Of a stretch of DNA of 64,000 nucleotides, positions 22,027 through 33,545 are shown one piece after another. The position numbers and the translations under genes are program-made. Origin of the DNA: Limonium bicolor (lineage: Eukaryota > Streptophyta > Magnoliopsida > Caryophyllales > Plumbaginaceae). Under the pieces are notes generated by a model, which worked only from the letters and a program-made list of their open reading frames with translations, had not been told where the DNA came from and searched no databases. The stretch spans positions 116,607,793-116,671,792 of the forward strand of contig CM041776.1 of NCBI GenBank assembly GCA_023374045.1, given 5' to 3'. The number at the start of each line of letters is the position of its first letter. The stretch's first letter is position 1.

Positions 22027-23418
22027 TCTCACCCATCTTAGAGCCTAAGGTCTGTCATCATGAGCACGCTAGTCCAGGCTAATCGCTGGTCTTAAAGTTG
22101 GGAAGTATGCATAAATCCGACACTGTGCATATAAAAAACAATAAAATGATTAAGCAGTACCAATTATTAATACTCAATAAGTCATCAGATACTAGATCCA
22201 CATTAGGACTCATACCTCAAGTAATGTCATACAACCACCTATTCCACTGGAGCCGGCACGAGAGGCTATCCCGAGCTGGCAATATAACCATGCACGAGTA
22301 ATAGCTCCCCATGAATATTTATTAATCTTCTTAGCACGTTTCATGGGAGCTACTAACCAAAACAGTTGTGGACTCAGACGACCATATGATTTTCCAGCTA
22401 ATATGGTGGTACCGATCATATGATACAACCAACCACATGCTTGCTTCATTGGGTCTTCATGTCCATCCCTACAGTGCTGCAACAACCCCACAATGGATAA
22501 AGCACTGGTATTCCACAATGTCTCTGTCATAGTTTCAGCATCTCCCCTAAAATCAAGACACTCAGCCAATACTTCCTTCAGCTCAGGGGTGGACGACTGC
22601 CCTAGCAATGGACAACCAACGAAGGGGACTTACAGTATCATCCACACATCATGCAGGGTAATCGTCATCTCACCGAATGGCATATGGAATTAGTTCGTAT
22701 CAGGCTGCAACCTCTCCACAAAAGCACTGATGAGAGACATATTGTTGTATGGCATTGTAATATCCTGTAGGTGTTGTATACCAGAATACTTAATCATGTT
22801 CCTTGCTCTTTTGCAAGAGACTTGATCTTTTGGCCAGCTATTAAGCACCAACTTACGGGATTTGAAACTCAAAACCCCACGATCCTAGATAATGACCAAT
22901 ATTTAGCACTTACAAAATATAGTGTGATTTACATGATCAAATATAGGAGAAGATAGAGAACATACCTGAGTCGAGGACCATAAGTCAAGCGCTACATGAC
23001 CCCCGAAGCTAGTGATAACACTAGTGAGTAGTGGACCGCCAGGAACTGGTACCTCTGTCAACTTCCAAGAGGTAGGAATCACTAGAACCATCGCTAGCGC
23101 TGCTTCATTGTCAGTGTCATCCTCCTGATCCATGACATCATCATCTTCATCACCATCTTCCTCATCCACATCGGGTGAGTCATCATCATCATCAGTTTCT
23201 CCACCATCGTCTTCAACATGTGGCGAACACTCGATCATCACAAGGTCCTCATCAGCACGTGCACGTGATGGGCATGATAGACGTGATGAACTACCACCGC
23301 CTGATGTCTGAGCTTCAAAGGGAAAAATCTGGTGGCTTCCTTCACCCGAGATGTTGTAGCTAGCGCTGTGCAGTGGTTCTTCAGACCAAGCACTACTGGA
23401 TGATGACAACACTAGCAT

Positions 23419-24735
23419 GCATCTCTTCGGTTATATGATAGTACATCGCCGAGTCATCCACCGTTTCCCTTGGTAGTGCAGGTATCTGAAACGCCGGGTC
23501 GTTGAAAGATTTACCCGGATGGAACAATGAGTGCTGTGGTGCTTCCATGAGGGGGGGCAGGATTACTCGGCACTTCACCAGGAGCACGTGCATGATGGTA
23601 CGAGGCTGTCATAGGCTGCTCCATAGCCCGGTCTTTTCTTCTTCTTCGTGTGTACATTTTGCACTACTTTTTTCAGTCTATCCATCAATGCATATGAATA
23701 TCACACAATTATAATTCATTCATAATAACTTTAACATAAATAAAATGGGCAAACAAATGTCACACAGTTATATATTCATGTCATAACAACTTGTGATTCA
23801 TGTGAATACTCTTACTTATACTAGTTCAATTTTAATAACATTAATACCACATAATCCATGTAACACTTATAACAATCTATCATTAGTCTTATATGATTAT
23901 TTAATAACATTAAGACCACTAAAAAAAATCAGTCGAGCCCAAAAAGGCTCTCCTTATTCCAATTCGATCCTGACAAAGGCTCTCCTTATTCCAACTAGAG
24001 CCCAGCGGCTCTCCAATCCTAACTCGAGCCCAGGTGGGGTTCGCATATGCTTCAGGGAAAAATAACTATGTCGAGCCCAAGTGGAGCTCTGCTCTGCCCC
24101 CGCGAGCTGCAGCGGCCCTCTCCGTGCCCAAGTCGAGCCCAGGCGGGGCTCGCGTTTGCTTCAGGCACCGAAATTCTTCATCGAGCCCAGGAGGGGCTCT
24201 TCTCTGCCCACCGCGAGCCGCAGTGGTACTCTCCAGCTCGAGCCCAGGCGGGGCTCGCGTGGGTTGGTCTCCACCAGAATCATCTTCGAGCGCAGGCGGG
24301 GCTCTCCTTTACCCACTCGAGCCGCAGCGGGGCTCTCCTTACCCCAGGTCGAGCCGCGGCGGCGCTCTCCTCAGCCCCATGCCAGCCACGGCAGGGCTCT
24401 AGTGCCTTTTTTTTCTTTCTAAATTTCATGTTTGACCCGAATTTTCCATGCTAGATCTAGCTCAATTGATGTTGAATTTGAAAAAAGTAACACCTAATTC
24501 ATACTCAGGACACCCAAATCTATATGTTGGAAACTTTTTTTTTCGAAAAACTCATCGGAAAAATTTTCCGGCGGTGGTCCCACGGTGGTTGGCGGCGGCG
24601 GGTGGCGGCTTCGGTGGCGGCTCCGGCGCCAGCTCTGGGAGGGACAAGAGAGCTTCTGATGGAAGAGAGAGAGATGAGAAAGAGTGAGTAAGAGAAAAAT
24701 GAAAATTCTAAGGAAGGTTAGGCTATATATAGTGA
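23419..24735 (-). promoter_or_regulatory. Presumed leader and promoter of the PMD gene, with GC-rich hairpin repeats
   Basis: On the minus strand a TATA-like CTATATATAG (24722-24731) is followed by a CT-rich, then GCC-rich stretch (24560-24720) typical of a plant 5' leader, then an array of short degenerate units (23931-24410) of the type CGAGCCC-N3-5-GGGCTCG that fold on themselves. A small open frame at 23593-23393 (minus) could be a diverged upstream exon. I see no other gene. The promoter role is inferred from position only. Confidence 0.35.
23931..24410. repeat. Degenerate GAGCCC/GGGCTC hairpin array
   Basis: About a dozen units such as CGAGCCCAGGCGGGGCTCG, spaced irregularly by about 30-50 bp. 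Long open frames on the plus strand here are low-complexity translations of the repeat. Confidence 0.8.
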
Positions 24736-25095
24736 GAGCGTTTTTTACCCGAAATTGACGTTTTGAACTACGATTTCAGTACGACGTTCTGAAAGTGTAA
24801 CAATGTTTGTAATTTAGTCAAACACAACGTAAAATGTCTTTAACTTACGTGGAGTCGCAATTATAACGTTTCAACCCGAATAAAAAGGGTTTAACGTCTT
24901 TTATTACAATTAGAGCATTTTTCACCCGAAATTGGCGTTTTTAACTACGAATTCAATACGACATTCTGAATATGTACCAATGTTTGTAATTTAGTCAAAC
25001 ATAATGTAAAATGTCGTTTCAATTACGTGGAGTCACAATTATAACATAAAAATGCAATAAATACGGGTTTATAATCTTTTATTACAATTAGAGCG
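24736..25095. repeat. 177-bp tandem duplication beside the PMD promoter region
   Basis: GAGCGTTTTTTACCCGAAATTG at 24736 is repeated with changes at 24913 (period 177), and a third partial start lies at 25091. Each copy contains AATGTTTGTAATTTAGTCAAA. Confidence 0.85.
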
Positions 25096-26413
25096 TTTTA
25101 CAGTTTACGCTAAGGAAATTATTTAAAAAAAAAAAAAGTTACAACACGACATCATTACATGTTTACAACATTTATATGATTTAAAAAAATTTTGTACTGC
25201 GGTGATTAGTAATTTTGTAATGCAAATAGCAACCCAGTTTTAAAATTTTAAAAATAGTCATTTTTAATATTTTAGTTAAATAAATAAAGTATGTTTTTAA
25301 TTAAAGTTTTGTAATAGGCTGATTCAAATTTAATTTATTATTCATAATTTGTTTTTAAAATTAATTATGACTGCAAATAAAATGCATATTTATCACATGA
25401 ACTAAAAATCCAGGTGAATTACATAAAAGTAAACTATTTTGAAGAACTTATTATCTATTATTCTTATATGTCAAAGTTATAAACAATTTTGTCTATTGAT
25501 GAACAATATGCTTTTAGAAAAGGCACAAATAATGGTCAATAAAGTAATTTTAATATTTGTAAGTTATTAAATAGTAATTTAAAAACAAATATGAATAAAT
25601 ATATGTGAGCTAGTGGTTTAATATCAAGTAAAATGCTCAATTTTGTTTAATTTCTATATAATACACATACAATGAACTAGTAGAAAAAAGATTTGACCCT
25701 AAAAAGCTTAAAATGAAAAAAATATTTCAAACATAAAAAAATCTTCTAAATGTACAAAGATAGACTAATGCATACAAAATCAAGCATGAGGATGAAGAGT
25801 ATTGGTTTTCTTGTATACATCATTTCGTTTTTTTAAATAATTTACAAATTTTCTTGGGCTAAACCTCTCTAATGATTAGGTTATCATTTTTTGTTTATAT
25901 CTCGGGATATGCCAACAGAAATGAGGGATAATGTTGTTAATTGCAAAGATTTGGGTTACAGTTAGTTGGTTCTAGGCTTTGGATTGGGACAAAGTTTTCA
26001 TGTGTTTAGGATTTTGCTTACTACTATGCTAGGGTTTTCGGGGATGTTTTGGGCAACAATTATGGTTGGGGTGTTAAGTTGTAGTCTTCGGGCAAGTGAA
26101 TTGTCTTTGATTTGGACTTCTATGATGTTGCTTTATTGATGACCACATCTGTTTGGTTGGTGGGTTGCTCAAATCCTTTTTCTTTGCACCAGCCTCTAGA
26201 ACATTGGATACTTTTGTTCACTAGTAGTTGGGTTGGGATTGTGCCTCTTGCCTGGGATCCAATGAGGCTTGGGTTTTGGCCTATAGGGCGATGAAGGGAG
26301 GCTCGAATGTTCCATACTCTTTGGGGAAGGTGCACATGTTTGCTATTCTCAAAATACAATGGTGGGTGCAAATGTTTTTGTTAGGTTCGAAGACGAAGAT
26401 GCCATTATGCTTA
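25096..26413. other. AT-rich stretch without recognised feature
   Basis: AT-rich from 25100 to 25900, then more balanced with short unrelated open frames (longest about 83 codons near 26120-26371). I recognise no gene, repeat or element end. Confidence 0.5.
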
Positions 26414-27675
26414 TGTTAATGCATAGGTTTGATATGCAAACAGAGTCTTAAACTTATAGTGCAAGAACAAGATAAAAGCTCATAACACTTATGGCGGTTC
26501 AATCAATTAAAGAAAATCAACCGGTTTCTTCCAAATAGAAATTCACAGATCTCATTATCTTTGTGTTACTCATTTATGCACTTTATCCAGTATCAAATTA
26601 GAAGATAAAACATAGATTAATTTCCTTATATACTGAGAGCACTAAGACGATTGATTAACGATATGAGCTGAGCGAAAACGCAAGCTTAGTAGCAGAGAAA
26701 TTGTATCAGTCTTGTGAGAGTTTAATTGGAAGTTAGGGTATATTTGTAAGTGAGTGAGAGCATTTCGATACCAGGATTTATTATGTTCTTAGAATAGAGA
26801 AAGGATTTTAGTGGATTTGTGAGCCCATGTTTACGAACCATATCCTATATGGTCTAGCAAGCTAGGATCAATTCAGGTTCTAGGTCCACTTATACCCTAA
26901 GTTTAAAAATTATGTTATAAAACAATGACTTTTAATGTTAGCACACTGTAACCTATGATTGAGTCACCACCAAGTTTTAACCTAATCGAACTAGGAAAGG
27001 TAGAGTCTTGGGTTTGAGGACTTGGTAATATAGCTTTTTCAAGGTTCAATTACTTTAACCACCATTTGATGCTATTTTCAATCTACTTATGTCATTTTAC
27101 GCTTTAACCTAAATTGACTTAATATATGAGGCACCTTCTGAATTTGAGTTTTTAAACATTTTTTGATGAAAATTGAAGGAGTAAATTAAACTAACAATAG
27201 CAAGGGTTTCGGGAATAACATTAGATAAAAAATTTCCACCGTCCTTCACTATAAACCTAGTGTTCGTGACCATGAACCTAAATCTAAAAATTAATCAGAA
27301 AACATAAAATTAGCAAATGATAAAAACATATCTAATGTCTGTGACCATAAACCTAATTCCGTGACCACAAACTAACCGTAAATAGTCATAAATTAAATTC
27401 AAAATTAATTCCTACAATTGTCGTGGTTTGTTTAGTACCTCAGACGTGGAGTCCTAGACCCTGGACACGGGTCTGTAGGTGAGGACAACCCTCTGATGAC
27501 GATTTTAACACAATCCCAGTTGTACTTTTGGCTCAAATTTTTAGAGTGAGTTCCTTAGATAATTCTAAGTCAATTGGTGGTTAAAAGTTTTCTGTTTGAT
27601 GTTGAGTTCATGGCAAAACATAGCAAACAAGTTATTAGACAAAAAGTAACAAGACTCGGAGAAAATCACACTTCA
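26414..27675 (-). repeat. LTR-like relic I, left part (continues at 32269-33391)
   Basis: Starts TGTTA. The text from 26820 on (AGGTCCACTTATA, CCTAAGTTTAA, GAGTCACCACC) is paralogous to 33830-34030 in LTR J, the usual beginning of Ogre/TAT-like LTRs. Contains decayed GTCCGTGACC-type repeats at about 27240-27480. Copia element H inserted at 27671-27675 (CTTCA). Non-coding. The outer border is uncertain. Confidence 0.5.
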
Positions 27676-27839
27676 TAATGCAAAGACGTTGGGATATTTT
27701 GTACTGTTGTATTAATGTTCAATCGATTGCAGATATTTGTTAACATAGAGTATATATAGAGTACAATTGGATCAGGACAGATACAATATATGTTGGGCTG
27801 TAATACTATCGTTGGGCCCAGAGCTATACTGGACCATTA
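27676..27839 (-). repeat. Element H 3' LTR (164 bp)
   Basis: Ends are TAATG/CATTA instead of TG/CA, judged from the perfect CTTCA duplication and from the primer site abutting the matching end of the 5' LTR. Confidence 0.85.
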
Positions 27840-30800
27840 CCCTCCCGCGATCCAAGACTGTAGTGAGCCAGGGGCAGTTTGGATCGTAACTCAGAGAAAC
27901 GAGAGGTGCCGACAGGCTTCGTGAGGATATCCGCGATTTGCTCCTCCGATGGAATATGAAGAACAGAAAGACTCCGATTTTGAACTCTTTCCTGAACAAA
28001 GAAATAATCGACGTCCACATGTTTTGCTCTGCTATTCGAAGTTGTGTTCTTAGCCAGGAAAGTGGCAGCGAGATTATCGCAAAACAGCCGAGGAGCAGCC
28101 CGAAGGTAAAACCCTAATTCCGACAATAAATTTTGAATCCAGATACACTCAGATGCGGCGGTAGCTAAGGCTTTGAATTCAGCTTCCGTTGATGATTTCG
28201 CAACAGATTTCTGCTTCTTAGAGCTCCATGAAATTAAACAGTCCCCGAAAAATATGCAGAAACCGTTGGTGGATCTTCGGTCGAGGGAAGAACCAGCCCA
28301 ATCCGCATCGCTGTACACCCGGAGCTGGCCATCAGAGGAGGAAGGAAAGAACAATCCCAAATTCCTCGTGTGAGCAAGGTAGCGCAAGATGCGTTTTACA
28401 CACTGCCAGTGGATCTCCAAAGGTGAGTGCATGTACTGACTGACTTTATTAACAGCATATCCTATGTCTGGGCGTGTAAACGCCAAATACTGCAAGCTTC
28501 CCACCACTTGTCTGTATAACGTAGGGTCATGAAGGGGGGGGATTCCATGGAATCTGGCTTGACTGTATTACTCATAGGAGTTGGAGTGGATTTGCTGTGC
28601 TGCATATTAGTGTTATTCAATAAGTCGGTGATATACTGACTTTGACACAAAACAGACCAGAAGTAGTGCGTAGGGCTTGAATCCCCAGAAAAAATTTTAA
28701 GGACCCAAGGTCTCGAACAGGAAATGTTTGAGACAGTCTGCTAATTACTTGTTTGACTAGGAATGGGGTAGATCCAGTAATCACTATGTCATCAACGTAT
28801 ACGAGAATATAGACCACCTCCTTTCTGTTTCTGAAAACAAATAACGAACTATCTGATTGAGAAATTGTAAACCCAATCTCAGTAAGAAAACTGCTGAGTT
28901 TAGAATACCACATCCTAGGGGACTGCTTGAGGCCGTATAAGGCCTTATGCAACAGACACACATGTGTAGGATGTTGTGGATCTATAAAACCGGGGGGCTG
29001 TTTAACAAGAACTTTTTCATCCAATTCACCATGTAAAAAGGCGTTGCTCACATCAATTTGATTAATGGGCCAACCACTAGAAACAGCAATGGAGAGAACC
29101 AAACGAACAGTAGAAACCTTGACCATAGGACTGTAGGTCTCGGTATAATCAATTCCATGGGACTGATTAACCCTTGGGCAACTAATCTGGCTTTCCGTCG
29201 CTCAATAGAGCCATCTGATTTCCGTTTGGTCTTAAGAACCCATTTGACTCCCAAAACGTTCATGCCTTTCTTAAAAGGAACCAACTGCCATGTATTAGTT
29301 TTGACCAAGGCATCAAATTCTTGCTGCATAGCTGCTTGCCATTCAGGAATTTTTTTGGCTTGAGTGTAGGTGGGGTTTTCAGGGATAGGAGTAGATGTGG
29401 AGATAGTAGAGTGGAGCTGAGTGTTAGGAATCCAATTATATTTGCCATCTGTGCGGATATTAGGTTTGAAGATGTTGTTCTTGCCCCTGGTAACCATAGG
29501 ATGAAGATTAGGAGCTGGTAAAGGATCAGGTGTGTCTGTTGGAGGCTGGGAGTCACAGGATAAAGGCAAGGGTGAGAAAGAAGAGGGAATAGGCTGAGAT
29601 GAGGAGGAAGTGGGAGAGTGGTGATTAGTAGACGATGGTGTTTGGGGAAGTGGGAGAGGAGATGTATTTGATGTGGGGTTAGGAGAGGATACAGAGGGAA
29701 CAAGAAGTAAGGTAGAAGTGGGATTGATATCAGAATCTGTATTCTGTGGGGAGGAGGAGAGTGGCAAAAGGAAAATGAGTCTCATTAAAAAGAACATCCC
29801 GAGAAATGATGTTTATTGGCTAGGTAGTCAAGACAAATATAGCCGGTGTGAGTGGGAGAATATCCGAGAAAAATACATTCCTTAGAGCGAAAAGAAAGTT
29901 TGTTGGTGTTATGAGACCGTAGATTGGGCCAGCAAGCGGACCCAAACACTTTGAGTGAGAGGTAATCAGGATCTTTGCCAAAAAGCCTGTGAAAAGGAGA
30001 CTGAAATTCAATGACTTTTGATGGAGTTCGATTAAGTAAATAGACAGCGGTTTTAAAAGCATAACTCCAATAGGTTAAAGGCATAGAACTCTGAGCAAGA
30101 AGAGCCAATCCCTTCTCAACCACTATTCTGTTTCGCACCTCAACAGTCCCATTCTGCTGATGGGAATAAGGGCAAGATAATCTGTGTGATATTCCCTGTT
30201 GTTGCAGAAACAATTTCAGTCCCTGAAATTCACCTCCCCCATCAGTCTGTATAGACTTAACATTAGTGCCAAACTGAACTTGCACCATTTTATAGAAGAC
30301 AAGAAAAATTCGAGCCACATCAGACTTTTGTGCAATATAAAAAGCCAGATATATTTAGAATAATCATCCACAATAATCAGGTAATAAACGAAACCCATCA
30401 ACTGAAGTCATATAAGCAGGTCCCCACAAATCTAAAAACAGTAAGGCAAACGGGGAATCTGTGTAAGAAACAAAGGGGTAATGGGGTAGAGCATGACTCT
30501 TGCCCTGGCAACAAGCCTTACAAAACTCCTGTTTAAAATTGTTTGCAACAGGATGCTGAAATTATTGATAATCTGACTAGTAATAGAACCAGATGGATGA
30601 CCAAGCCTGCAATGCCAAACAGCCCCAGATGTCCGTGCACCAAAATTCATCTGAGGTCTGAAAAACTTCTCTGGCATAACGTAAACGCCATCTTTAACTC
30701 CCCCTTGTAGAATTATTTTCTGTGTAGAAATGTCCTTCAAGAGAAAATATGTGGGATGAAATTCAAAATATACTTTATTATCAACACAGAACCGATTAAC

Positions 30801-31346
30801 TGAAATCAGATTCTTATGCAAGGAAGGGGAATAGAGCATATTATCCAAATTAAAAACACCAGCAGGGGTAGTTAGAATACCAGATCCCTATTGAGTGATA
30901 GGTAAAGCACTGCCATCCCCTAGCTGTATTACTTCTGTTCCTTGATATTCTGTGGCCTGGCCAGTGAATTTAGTGGGATCCCCAGTGAAATGGTGTGTGG
31001 CTGCTGTGTCTGGCAGCCACTCAGAAGGGGAGAAGTTCATTGTTGCATTAGCAGAGATGGTGCTTGGGGGCCGAGCCTGATAGCTGAAATTGAACCGATG
31101 ATAACATTGAACAGCAGTGTGTCCATGCTTGAAACAAATCTGGCACTGAGGCCTGTGATCTGGCTGGCCTGTGAAGTTTGTAGAGGGCCTGTAGCTGGGA
31201 GTAGAACCAGCCTGATTGGAAGAATAAGAGTAATTATGCCTGCCTCGCCCCCTGTGACTATTAGACTTGCGCCCTTGATAACCCCCTCGTTGAGAAGAGT
31301 TAGAGCCAGATCGAGATTTAGAGAGATGATGAAACAGCAGTAGTAT
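27824..31346 (-). pseudogene. pol: Copia pol of element H: zinc knuckle/protease, integrase, RT, RNase H
   Basis: Read downward on the minus strand. Zinc knuckle CQICFKHGHTAVQC and protease WLPDTAATHH at about 31150-31000, then a stop near 30890. Pre-integrase WHCRLGHPS (about 30620); integrase core with YLIIVDDYSKY, TDGGGEF and PYSHQQNGTVE (30420-30110) and the C-terminal ECIFLGYSPTHTGY. RT: WQAAMQQEFDAL, RRKARLVAQG, NAFLHGELDE and the active site LVYVDDIVITGS (about 28800). RNase H: LAFTRPDI, VYSDADWAGS, KSSTEAEF and the terminal region up to 27824. At least four frame changes (near 30890, 29800, 29100 and 28620) mean no polyprotein can be made. Confidence 0.92.
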
Positions 31347-32064
31347 TCACAGATACCAAGTTTTGAGCCTGTTTGTTAACCTCAGTAAGAGACGATCCTC
31401 ATAAACCAACAGAAAACTCAAAAGCTCACTAGGAGTACAAGCAGTAGATCGAGTGATAATATTGGTAACTAGAGCCTCGTACTCCTGAGGTAAACCACGA
31501 AGAACATAGATGAGAAATTCTCTATCAGACACATTGTGCCCAGTCATAGCCAGAGAATCAGCAAGTGATTGAGCTCGATTATAGTAGCTCATAACAGACT
31601 CGTCGCCTTTCTTACTAATACCAGCCAACTGTAAATGAAGTTGCCCCATATGAGCAATAGTCTGAGCAGAGAAAGTATTGTGGATATATGTCCATACGGC
31701 AGCAGAAGGTTCTAATCCCACAACTTGAGATAAAATAGGTGAGGTAAGGGATGAAAGCAACACCGAAATTATGAGTTGATCCTGAGAAATCCACTTAGTA
31801 TATTCTGGATTCAACTGATCTGAGACATATTTGCTGGACATGTGTACGATCCATCTACAAACTTATACAAATCATTCCCCTTAAGAAATGGTAGAATAGT
31901 ACCTTTCCAGATCCGGAAATTATCCATAGTGAGTTTTGTTAAGTTTGCTGCTGCTGCTAATATATTGTGTGGTGGTGTTGTATTTACAGCAGAAGTGACG
32001 GGAGTTGAAGAAGAAATCCCAGCCGCGCTGTAGATCCACTTGTGGAGTCCTGTGAAGCTGCCAT
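31347..32064 (-). pseudogene. gag: Copia gag of element H
   Basis: Starts at ATG 32064 (MAASQDSTSG), continues after a frame change as LTKLTMDNFRIWKGTILPFL, and after another near 31840 as DQLNPEYTKWISQDQLI. Helical UBN2-type Gag region with WTYIHNTFSAQTIAHMGQL and FLIYVLRGLPQEYEALV. Two or more frameshifts. Confidence 0.85.
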
Positions 32065-32182
32065 TGTGAAGATCAAAAGTACTAACGTCCAGATCGATTA
32101 TAGTAGATACATGGAGGCGAGAGCTAGAGAGAAAAAATTTGGATCGAATGAAGCTTGGAGAGCAAGTATAGCTCCGATACCA

Positions 32183-32268
32183 TAATGCAAAGACGTTGAT
32201 ATTTTGTAGATACAATATATGTTGGGCTGTAATACTATCGTTGGGCCCAGAGCTATACTGGACCATTA
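32183..32268 (-). repeat. Element H 5' LTR, internally deleted (86 bp)
   Basis: Identical in layout to the 3' LTR but lacking the 78 bp between ATTTTGTA and GATACAATATA. Confidence 0.88.
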
Positions 32269-33545
32269 CTTCAAGATCGAGTTTTTATAGCAGATTGAAG
32301 TGGGGAGTGTGTGAAGGTTGTAGGTTGAAAATTTTCAAATTACTAACTTGGTTTGAATACTCCATGAGTTTGTCCACGCATGTCAGAAATCTTTGATTGG
32401 TTTGTTGATAAGCTTCTTGTTGAGCGATGACCTTTAACTTTGGTGGTGCCTCCTCGGTGTTTTTCTTCATGATTTGGTATAGATTTTGCGGGATTTTGGT
32501 GTTTGGAAGTCTGATGGAGAAAAAAATTTATTTTGCGTGATTTTGGTAGATTTTCTGTACTTAGGTATGGAAATTCGTGGCAGGCAGCTTTGAGAGAGTT
32601 CTCTCTGACTTCTAATGTGTTTAAATGTGTGTTTAAGTCAAAGGAAAGGGCTGTTTATATAGGAAAAGGCCTAAACGAATTGATAAAATATTTCTCGCTA
32701 AACAACCTAAGTTTAAAATGTCAGGTTCGCAGACCTATAGGTTAAATCTGATTGTGAAATTGTGAATAGTAGATAAACGATTATTTTTTACAGATTTTGA
32801 GAGTTAGAATCATATCATCGGGATAAACAAGTGATTAATAAAATCCTCCACTCTGGCGCTTTCAATAATTTGTAAATAAGTATGGAAATTACAAATTCCA
32901 ACGAGATCATTCCAAATGTGATCCTTTATCCTATGTCAAATTTTCAAAATATTTAGAATTGTTATGGGTATTTTTCGGATAAGAGAGAATTTCAAAGAAT
33001 CTCCGTAAAATTGGGTTTTAGCTCAAACAAATTTTGCTTTGGTTTATGACTATGACTAGACATGCTAACCAAGTGCAAATTCAAATTTTAGCAAATGGAA
33101 CTCTATCTTTCTATTTTTGTACTTTAGGGCTTTTATAAAGGAAGTTATTTTATAATATGAACGAAAAGCTGTATTTCTAGAACAAAAACTATCCTAAAAT
33201 TATGAAGTGTACCCTTTATGAAAAATATGATGTTGAAACCGTTTGGAGGTGTAAAAAAACACCATATAAACATAGAAAGTTTCAATAATACCCTTGAAAA
33301 TCCTTGACCTTAAGTCTTATGAATGTTTTACCCTTGTACTTGTAATTGTGCTTTAGGACCTTAGCCAAGGGTCAAAATTATGGGTATAACAGAATGCCAC
33401 CCGTTAACTAGACTTTGTAATGTAAATTAAAAGATAAGTTGAAGATTGAGTGACATCCAAAATTTTATCGGGCCTTGAAATCTTGATCTTGCTACCTTGA
33501 ACTCATCCACTGCAATCGATTTGATTGTGCTGGGAAATTCTAAGG
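32269..33545 (-). repeat. LTR-like relic I, right part, plus a stump of its internal region
   Basis: Continues relic I after element H. On the minus strand the LTR would start TGTTATACCC at 33391, preceded by GTGGCATTC; the same arrangement is seen for J at 35604. 33392-33545 looks like adjoining internal sequence (GAGTGACATCCAAAATTTTA, shared with 35665-35685). A 61-codon open frame at 32470-32285 (minus) has no recognisable family. Confidence 0.45.

Larger units (their letters stand above)
15405..23418 (-). pseudogene. Plant mobile domain (PMD/MAIL-type) gene, broken, split by solo LTR F
   Basis: PMD proteins (serine/threonine phosphatase 7 long-form-like, MAIN/MAIL1 relatives) are plant nuclear proteins, many carried by transposons. 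Minus-strand exons inferred from GT-AG borders: a 23418-22966 (acidic N-terminus, then PGGPLLTSVI and HVALDLW), b 22884-22216 (ends KINKYSWGAITRAWLY...GGCMTLLE), c 22122-22022 continuing at 16243-16174 (RIYAYFPTLRP...ALRWV...YREHLDALTALN), d 16089-15917 (TWYRGTIQI...QFGYIQGIPEPPIRP), e 15859-15695 (YLDWYTKHTHPDF), f from 15615 to 15405, where LTR G cuts it. In-frame stops at 22690-22692 and 22630-22632, two more in exon c and one in exon f make it a pseudogene. The true start codon is uncertain. Confidence 0.8.
27676..32268 (-). mobile_element. Element H: Ty1/copia retrotransposon, decayed
   Basis: Full-length insertion flanked by CTTCA (27671-27675 and 32269-32273). LTRs run TAATG...CATTA: 3' LTR 27676-27839 (164 bp) and 5' LTR 32183-32268 (86 bp, with an internal deletion of 78 bp). 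The initiator tRNA-Met-type primer site TGGTATCGGAGC (32182-32171) directly follows the 5' LTR, and a purine tract CGCGGGAGGG (27849-27840) precedes the 3' LTR. Order gag, protease, integrase, RT, RNase H is that of copia. It is broken by several frameshifts and at least one stop. Confidence 0.93.

Noticed and set aside
24034..24454. Ser/Gly/Ala/Arg-rich plus-strand open frames up to 135 codons
   Set aside because: Overlapping in all three frames over a GC-rich repeat; low complexity.
32285..32470. 61-codon minus-strand frame MKKNTEEAPP...
   Set aside because: Lies in LTR relic I; no recognisable family and no supporting context.
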